From positions 176,501 through 240,500 of the forward strand of contig NW_024742485.1 of NCBI RefSeq assembly GCF_018991925.1: a stretch of 64,000 nt of DNA, written 5' to 3'. Source of the stretch: Homarus americanus. Its lineage: Eukaryota; Arthropoda; Malacostraca; Decapoda; Nephropidae. Shown in pieces: positions 22,989 through 34,096 of this stretch; the first letter of the stretch is position 1, and each line of letters starts with the position of its first letter. Made by a program: the position numbers and the translations under genes. The notes under the pieces are model-generated. The model was not told where the DNA came from. It ran no database searches and was given only the letters and a program-made list of their open reading frames with translations.

Positions 22989-25436
22989 AATATTAATAAT
23001 AATAATTATAATACTCTACAGTGGCGTGCTTGTGTGAATAGAGGCCACATTATCACCTCACCAGTCAGTTATTTAAAATACCATCTCATGTTACTGCGAA
23101 TTCTGCTAATGACCCAAATGGAAGGCATTTGTTCTAGACTCGGTCTTTCACACTCTTCAATACCAGGCTCCACGGTGAATGACTTTGAAGTCTTTACGCG
23201 GCCATCTTTTGAAAATTGAGTGGCATTGTGGCTTCAGGTTGGCATTGTGGTCCCCTTTAGACGGTAGGGCGCCTTTACAGCACTGAATTTCTGTCTCTGG
23301 AATTACGGATCATTTTTTCGGTACTGGGATTCATTTAGGCTCCATGACTCAATTTAAAGCTGTGGTTTTTATTAAGCACGGAGGTATATTTCCTTCCTCG
23401 GCACACTCGCCATTGGAAGCTACTCATCACAGAAAGCATATCTTATTTTATTTAAAGTAGGAATAAAATATATTTCTGAACAATTCCAGATTTTTTTTAA
23501 CTCCCTGTCAAACATAATATTCTGTAATAAACATTTTAAACCTGAATTACAGAAACAATTTAAAAGTCTTGCTGGCGATTTGTCTAAGAAACTTCATCAT
23601 ACTTAATAAGAACGAATTATAAAAAAGTATATACACTTACGACTTCTTTCACTATACTGTACATCACTGATCATGGTGTAGAGCACAAAACAGCTACAGT
23701 ATGTGGAAAAACAGTTTACGAACGTGACCACTAAACCGTTTGTATTTTCAGACGAAATGAATCAAGAACTTAACCAGAGCTGTCCCGTTCGTGGTAATCT
23801 ACCTAACAATGGCCGCCTTGTGGGAGAAGCCAGTTGAATATCATGTGGTGTGTATACTGTATATAGTTTCATTCCAATATACAGTTGCAAAATTGTCAGT
23901 TGGTCTTTATACACAGAATACTAAGTACGTACAATTCTTTATATACATAAAATAAAAAAAACATTTTATTTTTAAGGTGTGAGTAACGTAAAAATAGTCC
24001 ACATTGAAATATGGTTCACATGCGGGGGCGACTCATTTCCTCGTGAAAAATGACTTCTCATTAGTTAGAATACAAACTTTATCCAAATACAATATATTAT
24101 TTCATCTTTTAAGACGTGAATTAGCTGTCATCCATTAACACTGCACAATAACACGATTCACCCAATTATCATTAATCATACTATCCAGTTTCCTTAAATT
24201 TACTACTATTTCACTTTAAACACTAATAATGTTGATATTCTTGTTTTATATCGATGTCCATTCCACCTTTTTGATTGTCTCTTCTTAATGTTCAATGCAA
24301 ATATTAATAAAGCACATAGTTAAAAATATTCCAAGAATCACAAAATTATTGGTCATTTAAGCGGTGTTTAAAGTGACATGTACAGTAATGTTTTCAAACC
24401 AATATAACAGTTAAGCTATCGATACAATAATAGTAATAATAAAATTAATGATTATTATTATTATTACAATATTACGATATTCTTATAAGTCAATAAACGT
24501 TACTTATGCTCATACTGTTGATAAAACATTCAATTTAAGAACATTTACCCGTGTCTGGAAAAATATCAGAGTTTTCACTGTCCATATAAATATCACTTAA
24601 GCAGGCTCGTGGTGGGTTTTGACAGACTGTTTCCTAACTAAAACATATATAACATTACGAAATCCCGCGGAATTCATTACATTCCACCAATAAACTATTG
24701 TCAGTTTTTAGAATATTACATAATAGGTTTTCTATAATTCAATTAATCATTTAAATAGTCCAATGACATAACACTTCTTGAAATACTTCCACTGTGACAA
24801 AATCACAAATCATTATAAATTATATAAATATACACTCGAGTCATGCCAACAGGTCAAACAACGCTTATATAAACACAAATAATAGGAAAGATAATACTGT
24901 ACTAGCTAATTGAAGCTTATTTCCTCCAAAAGAGTAAGCTGCTAATAATAATAAATACTGTTTAGTAATTATTAAAGAGTAAAATTAGGTTGGAAATCTC
25001 ATTTATACATTATCTAGGTCCGGCCTGTACTGTAGATATTTATAATCACAACACCCAAACGTGGGACAAAAAAAACCCCGTGCTTAATCAAGCGGTTTGG
25101 TGGTTGCGTTATAAAAATTATATACCCGGTATCTTGATTAGTGAAATAGTCTATCGAAGCTTAGCACGAATTAGAATCTGTTACTCGGAAATTTATTACT
25201 TACACCTTGCTAGTATAACTGTAATTATATGTACAGTATTTGTATACCTGCATAGTTGATATACACGCTGAATTAATTTAAACTTGCATGACCGATTTTA
25301 CTGAATATTAACTTTTATATCTATACATTTATCTAATCATGAATCTACTGCAAATATATAGATAACTTTAATTAATATCAATCAATAATATATACCACTT
25401 GTCAGCTTAAAAAGGATATTGATTTTTAATTCACTC
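22466..25436. other. Non-coding stretch with (AAT)n array
   Basis: A trinucleotide AAT/ATA array occupies 22928-22996. The remainder is AT-rich without supported exons. An ATG near 22845 with CALCGGKRGRFYIYRQ was noted but has no support. Confidence 0.5.
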
Positions 25437-25525
25437 CGGTGGCTCAGTGGGAAGGAGTACCGGCGATTAGATTTATTGGCATCTACCTCTGCTGGGGAAC
25501 GTACCCGGCCACGAGTTGAAGGGAG
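25437..25525 (+). repeat. Possible tRNA-derived SINE fragment
   Basis: CGGTGGCTCAGTGGGAAGGA resembles the A box of a tRNA promoter. About 55 bases later GGGAACGTACCCGGCC is a poor B-box match. No full cloverleaf can be drawn and no second copy was seen, so this is only a suggestion. Confidence 0.25.
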
Positions 25526-26005
25526 CAACACACCTTTAATTCTTGACTGTGGCTCCTCTATCACCCTCACCCTCCTCACCCCTCATCACCCACAGGAGTC
25601 CATGGGTGGAGAGGGGAAGGGAGGGAGGGTGAGAGGAAGTCAGGGTGTCTGGCTGTGGTGTAGTACAGTAACTCTCGGCGCTTTCTCTCTCTCTGTCTCT
25701 CTCTCTCTGTCTCACTCTCTTTGTCTCATTCTCTTTCTTTGTCTCTCTCCCTGGCCTGTTCCTTTGACCTAGATATCCTGACTCATGTCTAATTAACCTA
25801 TTCTCGTCTTCCAAACGTTTTATATCATGTAATATAAAAAAAATCTAAACTTTAGAATTTCTATAATAAAATATTTTAAAATTATATTAAATTCTTTGTT
25901 TTAATGTCGATAATATGTTCTTTCTCGTTAATCACGATATATCAGATTAGGCTTGTTAAAAAACGGGTGGAGACTGAAAAAAATATAATTATAGGCACGC
26001 TGACT

Positions 26006-26006
<1 letters not shown>

Positions 26007-26068
<62 letters not shown>
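26007..26068. repeat. (GT)n microsatellite
   Basis: A pure GT run of about 60 bp. Confidence 0.95.
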
Positions 26069-26989
26069 TTATGAGTGACGTGTGTGAGGATGGTCGGGTA
26101 GTGGCTGCGACTAGTTCACATGTGTTACAGGTATACACAGGTGCAGCATTCGTAACAGGTGTGTGAGTTGACATGTTAGCATATCAGTGTTTTTCGTTGT
26201 TACATATCTTGGTTTTGGGTCTACTTGTCTTTCGGTTATTTTGGTCGAATTACTAACAAAAATATATTTATCTGAGTAAAAATTAAAATACCCCCCCCCC
26301 CCCTGGAAACACCTTAACTAGGCGAAATGGCGAGAAAAAAAAGACAATGCCTCCTAACGTTACATGGCGGGGTACAATAATTAATGCGAACATTTACACC
26401 AATCCAACACATCAAAATTATTTCCCAACAAATTCGAAAGTCTGTTGTATTAGTCATAAACGGGACTGACAATGTACAGTGCATTGTTTTTCTGCAATGA
26501 CTATACACACGCTGCATGGTGTATACCTGCATTGTCTATAAACATGTTGAATCATTGTAAACTCGTATGACGATTTTACTAAATAAATCTGAACTGAGCT
26601 GATTATTTTGGCCCACAGTAGCGTATTTTTGTTGGCTCAGGTGTGTGTGTGTGTGTGTGTGAAAATGCTTAAGCTTCCATAAATGACAAAATTACAACAC
26701 AAACAGGGTAGCCTCATGAAACCGACTCAAAATATCTGCAAATCAATCCAACGCGACCTATTCTTTCTCTATTTTCTCTCTTTCCCTTTCATTCCCAGGC
26801 TCTCTTTTTTTCATCGGCCCCACTAAATTCCCGCGGGGTTAGATTTGCGCAATAATAGGCTTAACGAAAGCCCAATTAATCCTGTCTCACCCTTATTTGA
26901 CTCTCCCCTCCCTCCACCCTCTACACACACACACAAACGGAAACAAAACACATACCCATTTTTTTTAGATTGTTTCTAAAAAAAATAGA

Positions 26990-27185
26990 ATGTTTATGAA
27001 AATTTGAAGGATGTTTCTGAAAAATTTGGAATGTTTTTGAAATTTTTAGAATGTTCCTGAAAAAAAATGAAAAAATTTAGAATGTTTCCGAAACTTTTTA
27101 ATTGTTCCTGAAAAAAAAAGTTGTTTCTGAAAATATAGATTAATTCTGAAAAATTTGATGTTTCTGATAAAATAGAAACACCATC
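26990..27185. repeat. Degenerate A/T-rich minisatellite
   Basis: About eight copies of a 20-27 bp unit, GAATGTTTCTGAAAAATTT with variable A/T runs, are arranged head to tail. Confidence 0.75.
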
Positions 27186-27300
27186 ATCACGCAAACACGT
27201 ACAAACTAAGTCATTCAAGAAAATTAAGGACTATCATGGTTTTTACCCAATTTCCTTCTAGCCCAGAGTATGTGGATGTTTTTTAATTGATTTTGACATT

Positions 27301-27375
27301 CGTTTCTTGCGGAAATGAGCCGTTTTTATGGGGAATCGAAAAACACCCAAAACTGGCTCATTTCCACAAGGAACG
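27301..27375. repeat. Short hairpin (inverted repeat)
   Basis: CGTTTCTTGCGGAAATGAGC (27301-27320) pairs with the reverse complement at about 27356-27375 with a few mismatches. The loop is about 22 bp. It could be a small foldback element or a transcribed stem-loop. Confidence 0.6.
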
Positions 27376-27774
27376 ACGTTCGGAAGACTAAAAACACCAA
27401 AATACACGAGCAAAATAATTTCTCATACCAAAGGAGGCTAACCTCCAATTGCCATGTACAGTCAACAAAAAAATTCTGCACCTTTATGGTGTAATACAAT
27501 ATGACACACCTGACCAAGAATTCTGAAAACACTCATTTACTCGGGTGATTTCTGCTAATTTCTCTGTATTAACTATATGTGATATAAAAAATACATCATA
27601 CTGGTTATACAATGCATCACACAACTAGAAATACCAACCTTACCAAATTAATGTGGCCTCAGTCAGTGATCTTTGTAGAGGCCATCAGACCAAGGGGAGC
27701 AGAACATTTTTTTGCTGACTGTACCTATCCAAGGGGAGGGGGGGGAGGGGAGGGGGGGGGGCGACCTAACCTCG

Positions 27775-28018
27775 TCTTTTTTTTATCCTCTTCACCACTG
27801 ATCGGCTCGTTAGCCGCTTGGGCGATCGGTTACGTCTCTGCTACGCACTGTTGGCAAGTACTGGGCATGCACCGGCTCCTTAATGTACCCGAACCTGCTC
27901 CAGTGTTGGTCAAGTCTTGTCTTGAAAGAGCTCACACTCGGTGCCGTCACAACACTTTCTGGCAGATTGTTCCAAGAGTTCACAACCCTCATTCCGAAAA
28001 AGTTTGCCTTCACAGTCT
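27775..28018 (-). mobile_element. CR1-like LINE, 3' stub (copy 2)
   Basis: Read on the minus strand, it gives MRVVNSWNNLPESVVTAPSV and SSFKTRLDQHWSRFGYIKEP in one open frame, the end of a CR1-type ORF2. It then runs into a GAAGAGGATAAAA 3' end shared with 31793 and 57571. It is 5'-truncated at about 28018, where CTAGC/CTAAC pentamers begin. Confidence 0.85.
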
Positions 28019-28344
28019 AGTCTAGCCTAACCTAGCCTAGCCTAGCCTATTACCCTAAGAAAAACTATGCATTTGCCCCCAGGAAATGGCATAGAAAAAA
28101 ACTCGAAATCTACGTAAAAGAGAATCGTAATAACAATGGGAAAAACTCCGAACACCTATTGGGATAAAAACGAACATTAACTAATTTAAGAACCAAACTG
28201 ACTCTCAAGACTCTATCAGCTTCAAGAGTGCCTTATAGGAATGGCTGTTAAGGTTTCAATGCTACAACTTTGGTCGCACCAATAGCAGTAAGGAATCGTA
28301 TCTTATGTCTCAAATTCTCAATGTGACGAAAAACATCATTAACC

Positions 28345-28770
28345 GAGACCAAATATAAAAAGGGTCGGAGTGTGTATGTTGACAACAAACTGAAGTTCTC
28401 GTATCAGTGTAAGAAAGTTAACCAAGTAAAAAAAAACTCGGCTACTAGGAGTTAAGCAAAGATCATTCACAGACCTAGATCATCATGGCCCGTGCCTCAT
28501 ACCGGTCTTCAAAAGTGAGGTGCTTCTCCGTTTGGAGTATACTGTCTGGTCCCTGAGATACAGGTATGCTAGACTCTCCTCGGTTGATCGAGAACACCCA
28601 AAACAGGGCCACCAATGGTGCCGGCCCTACACTTCAGCATCTGACGTATCATGGGAGATTAGAACGCTCTCAGGTGGGCAAAGAGTGATTTATAGACGCC
28701 CCAGGATATTATTATTCAGTCGAGTGTTTATATGTGGAGCTGGTGGATGTCCATCACACTAGAGGTTACA
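28345..28770 (+). mobile_element. Non-LTR reverse transcriptase relic
   Basis: Frame-shifted pieces of an RT C-terminal region are visible on the plus strand: VDNKLKFSYQCKKVNQVKK, then RLEYTVWSLRYRYARLSSVD, then pieces resembling the ENVQRRA and LTYHGRLEAL regions. At least two frameshifts and stops separate them. This family differs from the minus-strand LINE next to it. Confidence 0.62.
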
Positions 28771-28799
28771 GCCTCAGGTTAAGGGGCCCATCCTCCCCA

Positions 28800-29296
28800 T
28801 TTTGTAACTGGGTATGGACCTTTCCACTGCATTGTCAATTTGTTGTGAGAAGAAGAGAGTAGAATTAGAACCTGTCTCCTACCTTCAGCTTACGCTCTCT
28901 AGCATTTTTGTCAAAATATTTCTTATACGATTTGCTGTTGAATTCTGCGTTTACAGTCGCTATTCTAGTATTAATCCTCCAATCGTGATCTCAAATTAAG
29001 GACATACTGGTAAGTTGTTGTCATTTCCTTCCCCGAATCTTCTTTTGTCCACAAGTCATGTAAAATAGTTAGAGGACCGCGAACCTGACGTCCATAAAGA
29101 AATTCAAATGGTGAAAACTGCAAAGCATCACGTGGAATCTCACTATATGCAAGGAGAACTGACTAAATGTACCTGTCCCAATCTTGAGGTCTTTCTATGC
29201 AGAGTTTCTTCAACATGGCCTAAAAGAAGTCATAAGTTCAGAAAATTGGCAGGGCAAACTCTTTTGGAGTATAAGAACTGTGAACTTTTAGAATAG
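28800..29296 (-). mobile_element. Ty3/gypsy integrase relic
   Basis: On the minus strand a broken frame reads MLKKLCIERPQDWDRYI, then (after a stop) IPRDALQFSPFEFLYGRQVRG and LTILHDLWTKEDSG, then NARERKLKVGDRF near 28860. These match the C-terminal part of Ty3/gypsy integrases. No LTRs, reverse transcriptase or protease were found nearby, so this is an isolated fragment. Confidence 0.72.
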
Positions 29297-31072
29297 TCCG
29301 CCAGTGTTGTTGAGCCGACCAGTGGTGAAGTGGGTAAGATAAATGCACATTTCAAACGTGCTCTTAATTATTTTTACAAACTTCATTTTTTTTTTCAGTT
29401 ACAAAATATCCACACTTAACTAAATCTAACCTAACAATTCTACGGTAGACTAGTTTTGGTTAATATATTTTGTCAACTGCAATTGCCTCTCACGAGAGGG
29501 ACTAGAGTTCAGTTCTCACTTGGGCTGTAGCCGAGTGAGTTGTCCGACACGTGAATGTGGCAGGTTTTCTCTAGATATTTTAGGTTCCTCCAGCACTAAC
29601 ACAAGATCAATAGAATATTAATATCTAAATACACAAGGCTGACACTTTCGTACAGTACATTAAATTGAATTATTAGAAGAAAAAAAAATAATTTAGTTTG
29701 TGTTCGTGGTACCAAGTTAACATTTAATAAGTTGTATGTTTACTAAAGAGATCGGTTAAAGTTCCCACACAAACAGTGGTAGTTTAGCTGAACATTACCA
29801 TATTCAACAACGGTGATTATCTACTAACTCCCTAGATAAAGTATATACAACCGGTTGATCATTTTAACCAAAGAAAAAAAACTTGGGTGTTGGTGGTAAG
29901 TATAACGTTAACTTAGAGGTGGATGATGGTGTAGCTCCCCAGTTACTGCTCTGTGGTGATTTCTGTGATAGTCAATGATATGTTCTTTACTTTATTGTTA
30001 ATTATATGACGGGATCCATTACTGATACAAGTGTGACGTGCTGAGATTGTACAGCACTGAAAATGTTCTGGGTATGAGCAGTTTGATCAAAACACCATTG
30101 AAAGCTTGAGGTATGTTGAGATTACCCCTCAGAATAAAAGCTTAGGTCAGGTCAGGTCAGGTTAGGTTAGGTCAGATTAGGTTTTGATTGAACTGCACAT
30201 GCCCTGACAATTTTCAGCCTGGTACAGTACAGCATGCCACACTGGTATGTTGATTTTCGTGGATAACCATAGAATATAAAGCTAGTAGAGGAACAAGGTA
30301 TTAATATATATAGCTTTAGTTGTTAAGAGCTATATAAAGTGTAGCATTCTTGTCAACATTTGGAAGTTGAAGCCGATGAAGTACTTTACTGGGATTACTT
30401 TAATTTTTATATAATTTAGGGGGGGTTTCAGTTAATCATAGCCAGAATGTACCATTTTTGGAGTGTCAAAGTTGGTGCTCCACTGCCTAATCAGTTTTAC
30501 CTATTGTAGTGACTGGAGGTGTTACTAGGCAGCAGTAAACTGACTAGGGTTCACTCTGACCTGCACCTGCTCAGTGAAGTTCATTTAAGTTACCATTTGA
30601 TTGGATTGTGAATGTAAACTTTGGGCTATTCAAGGGTTGAACAAAATCTCATGAACCTTTATTGTGCTTTGCTTGCATTACCTTCATATTTATTTATTTT
30701 TGCTATTCCAAACTATTATATTCCAGTCAAACTTATGGTACAGTGCTGTACTTTATACATATGAATGTATGTTTCTTGACTACTGTATATTGTGTCGAAG
30801 AAAAGGTGAAGGGAACTTTTAGGTTTCTAGTACATTGCATAATAGTTTACTTTTTGGAATTTTTACCGGATTTTTTTTTGTAATGCCATGGCAAGGAAAC
30901 AGCATATATATTTTTAATATTCTTAAAAAAATTAACAAGAACAATCACTGAACTATATCTCATTTTGTGAGAACAGATCACACATCAATTGCTTATTAAT
31001 CCATTCCTGCTAAAATAAAACAATTCAGTGATTTTATATTTTAATTGCAGGATGGTGATTATAACCATTATA
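29297..31072. other. Non-coding stretch
   Basis: AT-rich and without supported exons. It holds a short GGTCA/GGTTA pentamer array at about 30144-30186 that resembles degenerate telomere repeat. Confidence 0.5.
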
Positions 31073-31692
31073 CAGGGTGTTCCATAAATACCTTTCATAA
31101 ATTGGGGAGTGTATTCCTGAGACATAACTAAAGATAAATGACTAAATTACCAAATTGTCAATTCTCAATAATTTCGAAGTTACAGCACATTACAGGTTTG
31201 GTAGGAATGTGATGAAACCTATATGAGGCATCGACTGTTGCTAGTGACGCTTGACAATAATAGTGCCATATGATATGTACTGGTATTAACATTTAGAGCA
31301 AATGTTCAAAGTTCCGCCCCCATTACTCAATTCGGACTTCAGCCCGTCGCGACGCACAAGTGACTGTCGCACACATTCAGCGACCCCTGGGGTGTTGTGA
31401 ATGTTTCTCACACCGCCCTGCACATGGCGCCACAGTTCCTCACGGTTTGGGACCTCTGTAACATACACCTTGCTTTTTATGTGATTTCACAGGTTGAAAT
31501 CAAGGGGTTTTGTCAGGTGACCGAGATGGTCATGAAACAGAGCCGCCGCACCCTATCCACCTTCCAAACCTGTCATGTGCTCTAACTCCAAAACTATTTA
31601 GATTTAACAATTTGGTCATTTAATCATTTATCTTTATGTATGTCTCAGAAATACACTCCCTGATTTATTAAAGGTATTTACGGAACACCCTG
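31073..31692 (-). mobile_element. Internally deleted mariner-type element
   Basis: The two ends are inverted copies over about 85 bp beginning CAGGGTGTTCC(A/G)TAAATACC, and TA lies outside each end. In the middle the minus strand encodes VPNREELWRHVQGGVRNIHN followed by TPGVAECVRQSLVRR, a transposase C-terminus. A frame-shifted SPDKTP sequence just upstream corresponds to the last-Asp region. Only about 620 bp remain, so most of the transposase is gone. Confidence 0.85.
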
Positions 31693-31792
31693 TATATACC
31701 ATAACTTCACTTTAGTCAACGCACCACTCTCTGTCTAGACCTGGACTGTGTTTTGGCCTTTATACAATACATTTATACTTTTACCTTTTACT

Positions 31793-33640
31793 TTTATCCT
31801 CTTCACCACTGATCGGCACGTTAGCCGCTTGAGCAATCGGTCATGTCTCTGTTATGCACTGTTGGCAAGTACTGGACATGCACTGGCTCCTGAATGTACC
31901 TAAACCTGCTCCAGTGTTGGTCAATCTGGTCTTGAAAGAGCTCACACACACTCTGTGCCGTCACAACACTCGGACAGGTTGTTACACAAGTTCACAACTC
32001 TCACTCCGAAAAAGTTTGCCCTCACAGTTTTCTGGACTTGCGGCTGCTTCAACCTTGAGCTGTGACCTCTTGTGGGGGTGAGCATCCGCCAGCTCTAGGT
32101 AAGGACACTCGACTGAGTAGTGCACTTTGAGATGTTTATACACCTCAATTAGGTCCCCCCCTTGCCAGTCTGTAGTATAAGCTAGGCAATTGCAGGTGCT
32201 CTATTCTCTCAAGGTAGCTGAGGTGCAGGCACCAGTCTGGTGGCCCTCCTTTGGACATTTTCAATCAACTGACAGTCCCTAGCATACCTTGGGGACCAGA
32301 CAGGGTGACAGTACTCCAGGCGGGGAAGCACCTCACTCTTGAAGATCGTTACGAGGGACGGACCGTTTAGATATCTGGGACAAACGATAAGCCTCCTTAC
32401 CATTGATACGTCTCGGGTGCATCCTCTTACACTTCGTGACACTGAATCTTAGCAGCCATTTCTTCGACCATTCTTGAAGCACATAGAGATCCTTCTGCAG
32501 CTCTCCACAGTCTGCTTGGTTCTTAATTTCCCTAAATTACTTGGTGTCATCCGCAAACATTTGCATGGAGGAATGTACAGCGTCTGGCATGTCATTTATG
32601 AAGTAAACAAACAACAGCAGGCCCAATACACTGCCCTGCTTGTCACGGGTACACATGATGATTTCATGCCATTTATCACCATACACTGCTTACGATCATA
32701 GAGAAAGTCTCTGATCCACGCTAGGACACTTGCTCGAATCCCGTACCCTTCCAGTTTAATTTTCAGATTTTCTTGGGGTATATGCTGTCGAAAGCCTTGG
32801 CAAAACTTAGGTATACATTTTGTTGATATTACCATCCTGTTCCAGAATTTGGGTCCAAATACGCAGTACCTTGAGTAATTGTGTTAAACAGAAGCGTCTC
32901 GGCATAAAACCGTGTTGGCAATCCCTTACAAGGTTGTTTCATACTAATGTTCCATCATGGCATCTCTTATAATATTCTCAAGTACTTTACATACTATGCT
33001 GGTCAGGCTCACTAGTAGGCTCACTGGTCTATAATTATTCGTAGAGTGACGATCACCCTTCTTTAAAATAGGAGTCGCATAAGCCATTTTCCAATCACTG
33101 GGAACCTTTTGCTCATCCAGGCATTTGCAGAACTGGATCTTCAGGGGCTCGGCAAGCTCGTTGCTCAACTCTTTTAGCACTCTGGGTTGCACCATGTCAG
33201 GGCCAGGACTCTTACGAACCTTTAGCTTTGACAATTTATTTCTTAGAACCTCTTCTGAAAACACAATGTGGGTCAGCGCTGTGTCGAACTGTCTGTCCTC
33301 AAACGCAGGAAGATTGTGTGCATCCTCTCTTGTGAACACAGAGGAAGTGAAACTGTTCAATGCCTCTGCTTTGTCCTGGTCAGAATCTGCGTAACTACCA
33401 TCTTCAAGCCTAAGATCTAATACTCCTACTCGCGTTTTTAATTTCGACTTTGCGTAGCAGTAAAACGCCTTTAGGTTTGACTTGACCTCGATTGCAATCA
33501 GCCTCTTGAACTCCTTTTCATCCCTTCTACACTCTGACTTTGCTTGGTTCCTGGAACTAACTAACATACATCCTCCTGTCCTACTCATCATCTGTCTTAA
33601 CCCACATCGTGGACTTCTGGGTTATCTTCTGAACTTTGTC
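31793..33640 (-). mobile_element. CR1-like LINE, reverse transcriptase region (copy 1)
   Basis: Read on the minus strand, RT blocks appear in order: KVRKSPGPDMVQPRVLKELS and NNYRPVSLL (frame 33591-32944); GFMPRRFCLTQLLKVLRIW (about 32890); motif A FAKAFDS (about 32790, in a different frame); RIDFL-type linker (about 32720); motif C FADDTK (about 32545); then EVLPRLEYCHPVWSPRYARD with ENVQRRATRLVPA (about 32330-32210); then the ORF end shared with the other copies. At least four frameshifts and stops are present. The 3' end matches copies at 27775 and 57571. It ends about 270 bp before the first coding exon of GNPTAB, in the opposite direction. Confidence 0.87.
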
Positions 33641-33961
33641 AACCACCGCATGGTTCATGTGTTGCAGTCTCTTGTAATATTTTTTTCTATAGAGCATTGA
33701 AAGAAAAGGTGTGTCCCATAGCCACAGTGTGTCTCTACAGAGAACACTTTTTAGTCAACCCACAATATTAACTTATGTAATCTTATACTGGCACTCACTA
33801 TACTGTACCAAGGACAGGCTAAGATAGATTTGGTATCTCACTCTATATGTCTGCATATTTAAGAACAATATATAGACTTGCATATTGTGATTTTTAATGT
33901 GTGTTATTTCTTTCCAGGAAACAAAATAATGGTTTCATCAAGGACTTGACAAATTTGCAGG

Positions 33962-34096
33962 ATGCACAGACTTAACAAACTGTGTCAGAGATGGGTGCTG
34001 GATGCAGTACTGACCCATCCTCCACCATTAGTGGCAGTCGTTCTAACAATTTTTTTTTCTGTCTTTGCTGTCGGCTTTTGGTGTGCTCATTGGCTG
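33962..34096 (+). CDS. GNPTAB: GNPTAB coding exon 1
   Basis: Residues 1-45, with cytoplasmic tail [15 protein letters not shown] and the signal-anchor helix. The donor is CTG|GTGAGT, phase 0. The exon probably starts at 33918 after TTTCTTTCCAG, which leaves 44 bases of 5' UTR. Confidence 0.85.

Larger units (their letters stand above)
25526..27774. other. Non-coding stretch with simple repeats
   Basis: Contains CT-rich DNA (25680-25755), (GT)n at 26007-26068, a C homopolymer near 26292, and the minisatellite and hairpin listed separately. No exon is supported. Confidence 0.55.

Noticed and set aside
25437..25525. Functional tRNA gene
   Set aside because: A-box-like sequence only; no consistent acceptor, anticodon or T-arm pairing can be drawn, and the B box is poor.
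31854..32081. Plus-strand frames across the LINE (also 33125-33394 and 33482-33700)
   Set aside because: Antisense to the minus-strand reverse transcriptase, which carries the recognisable motifs.
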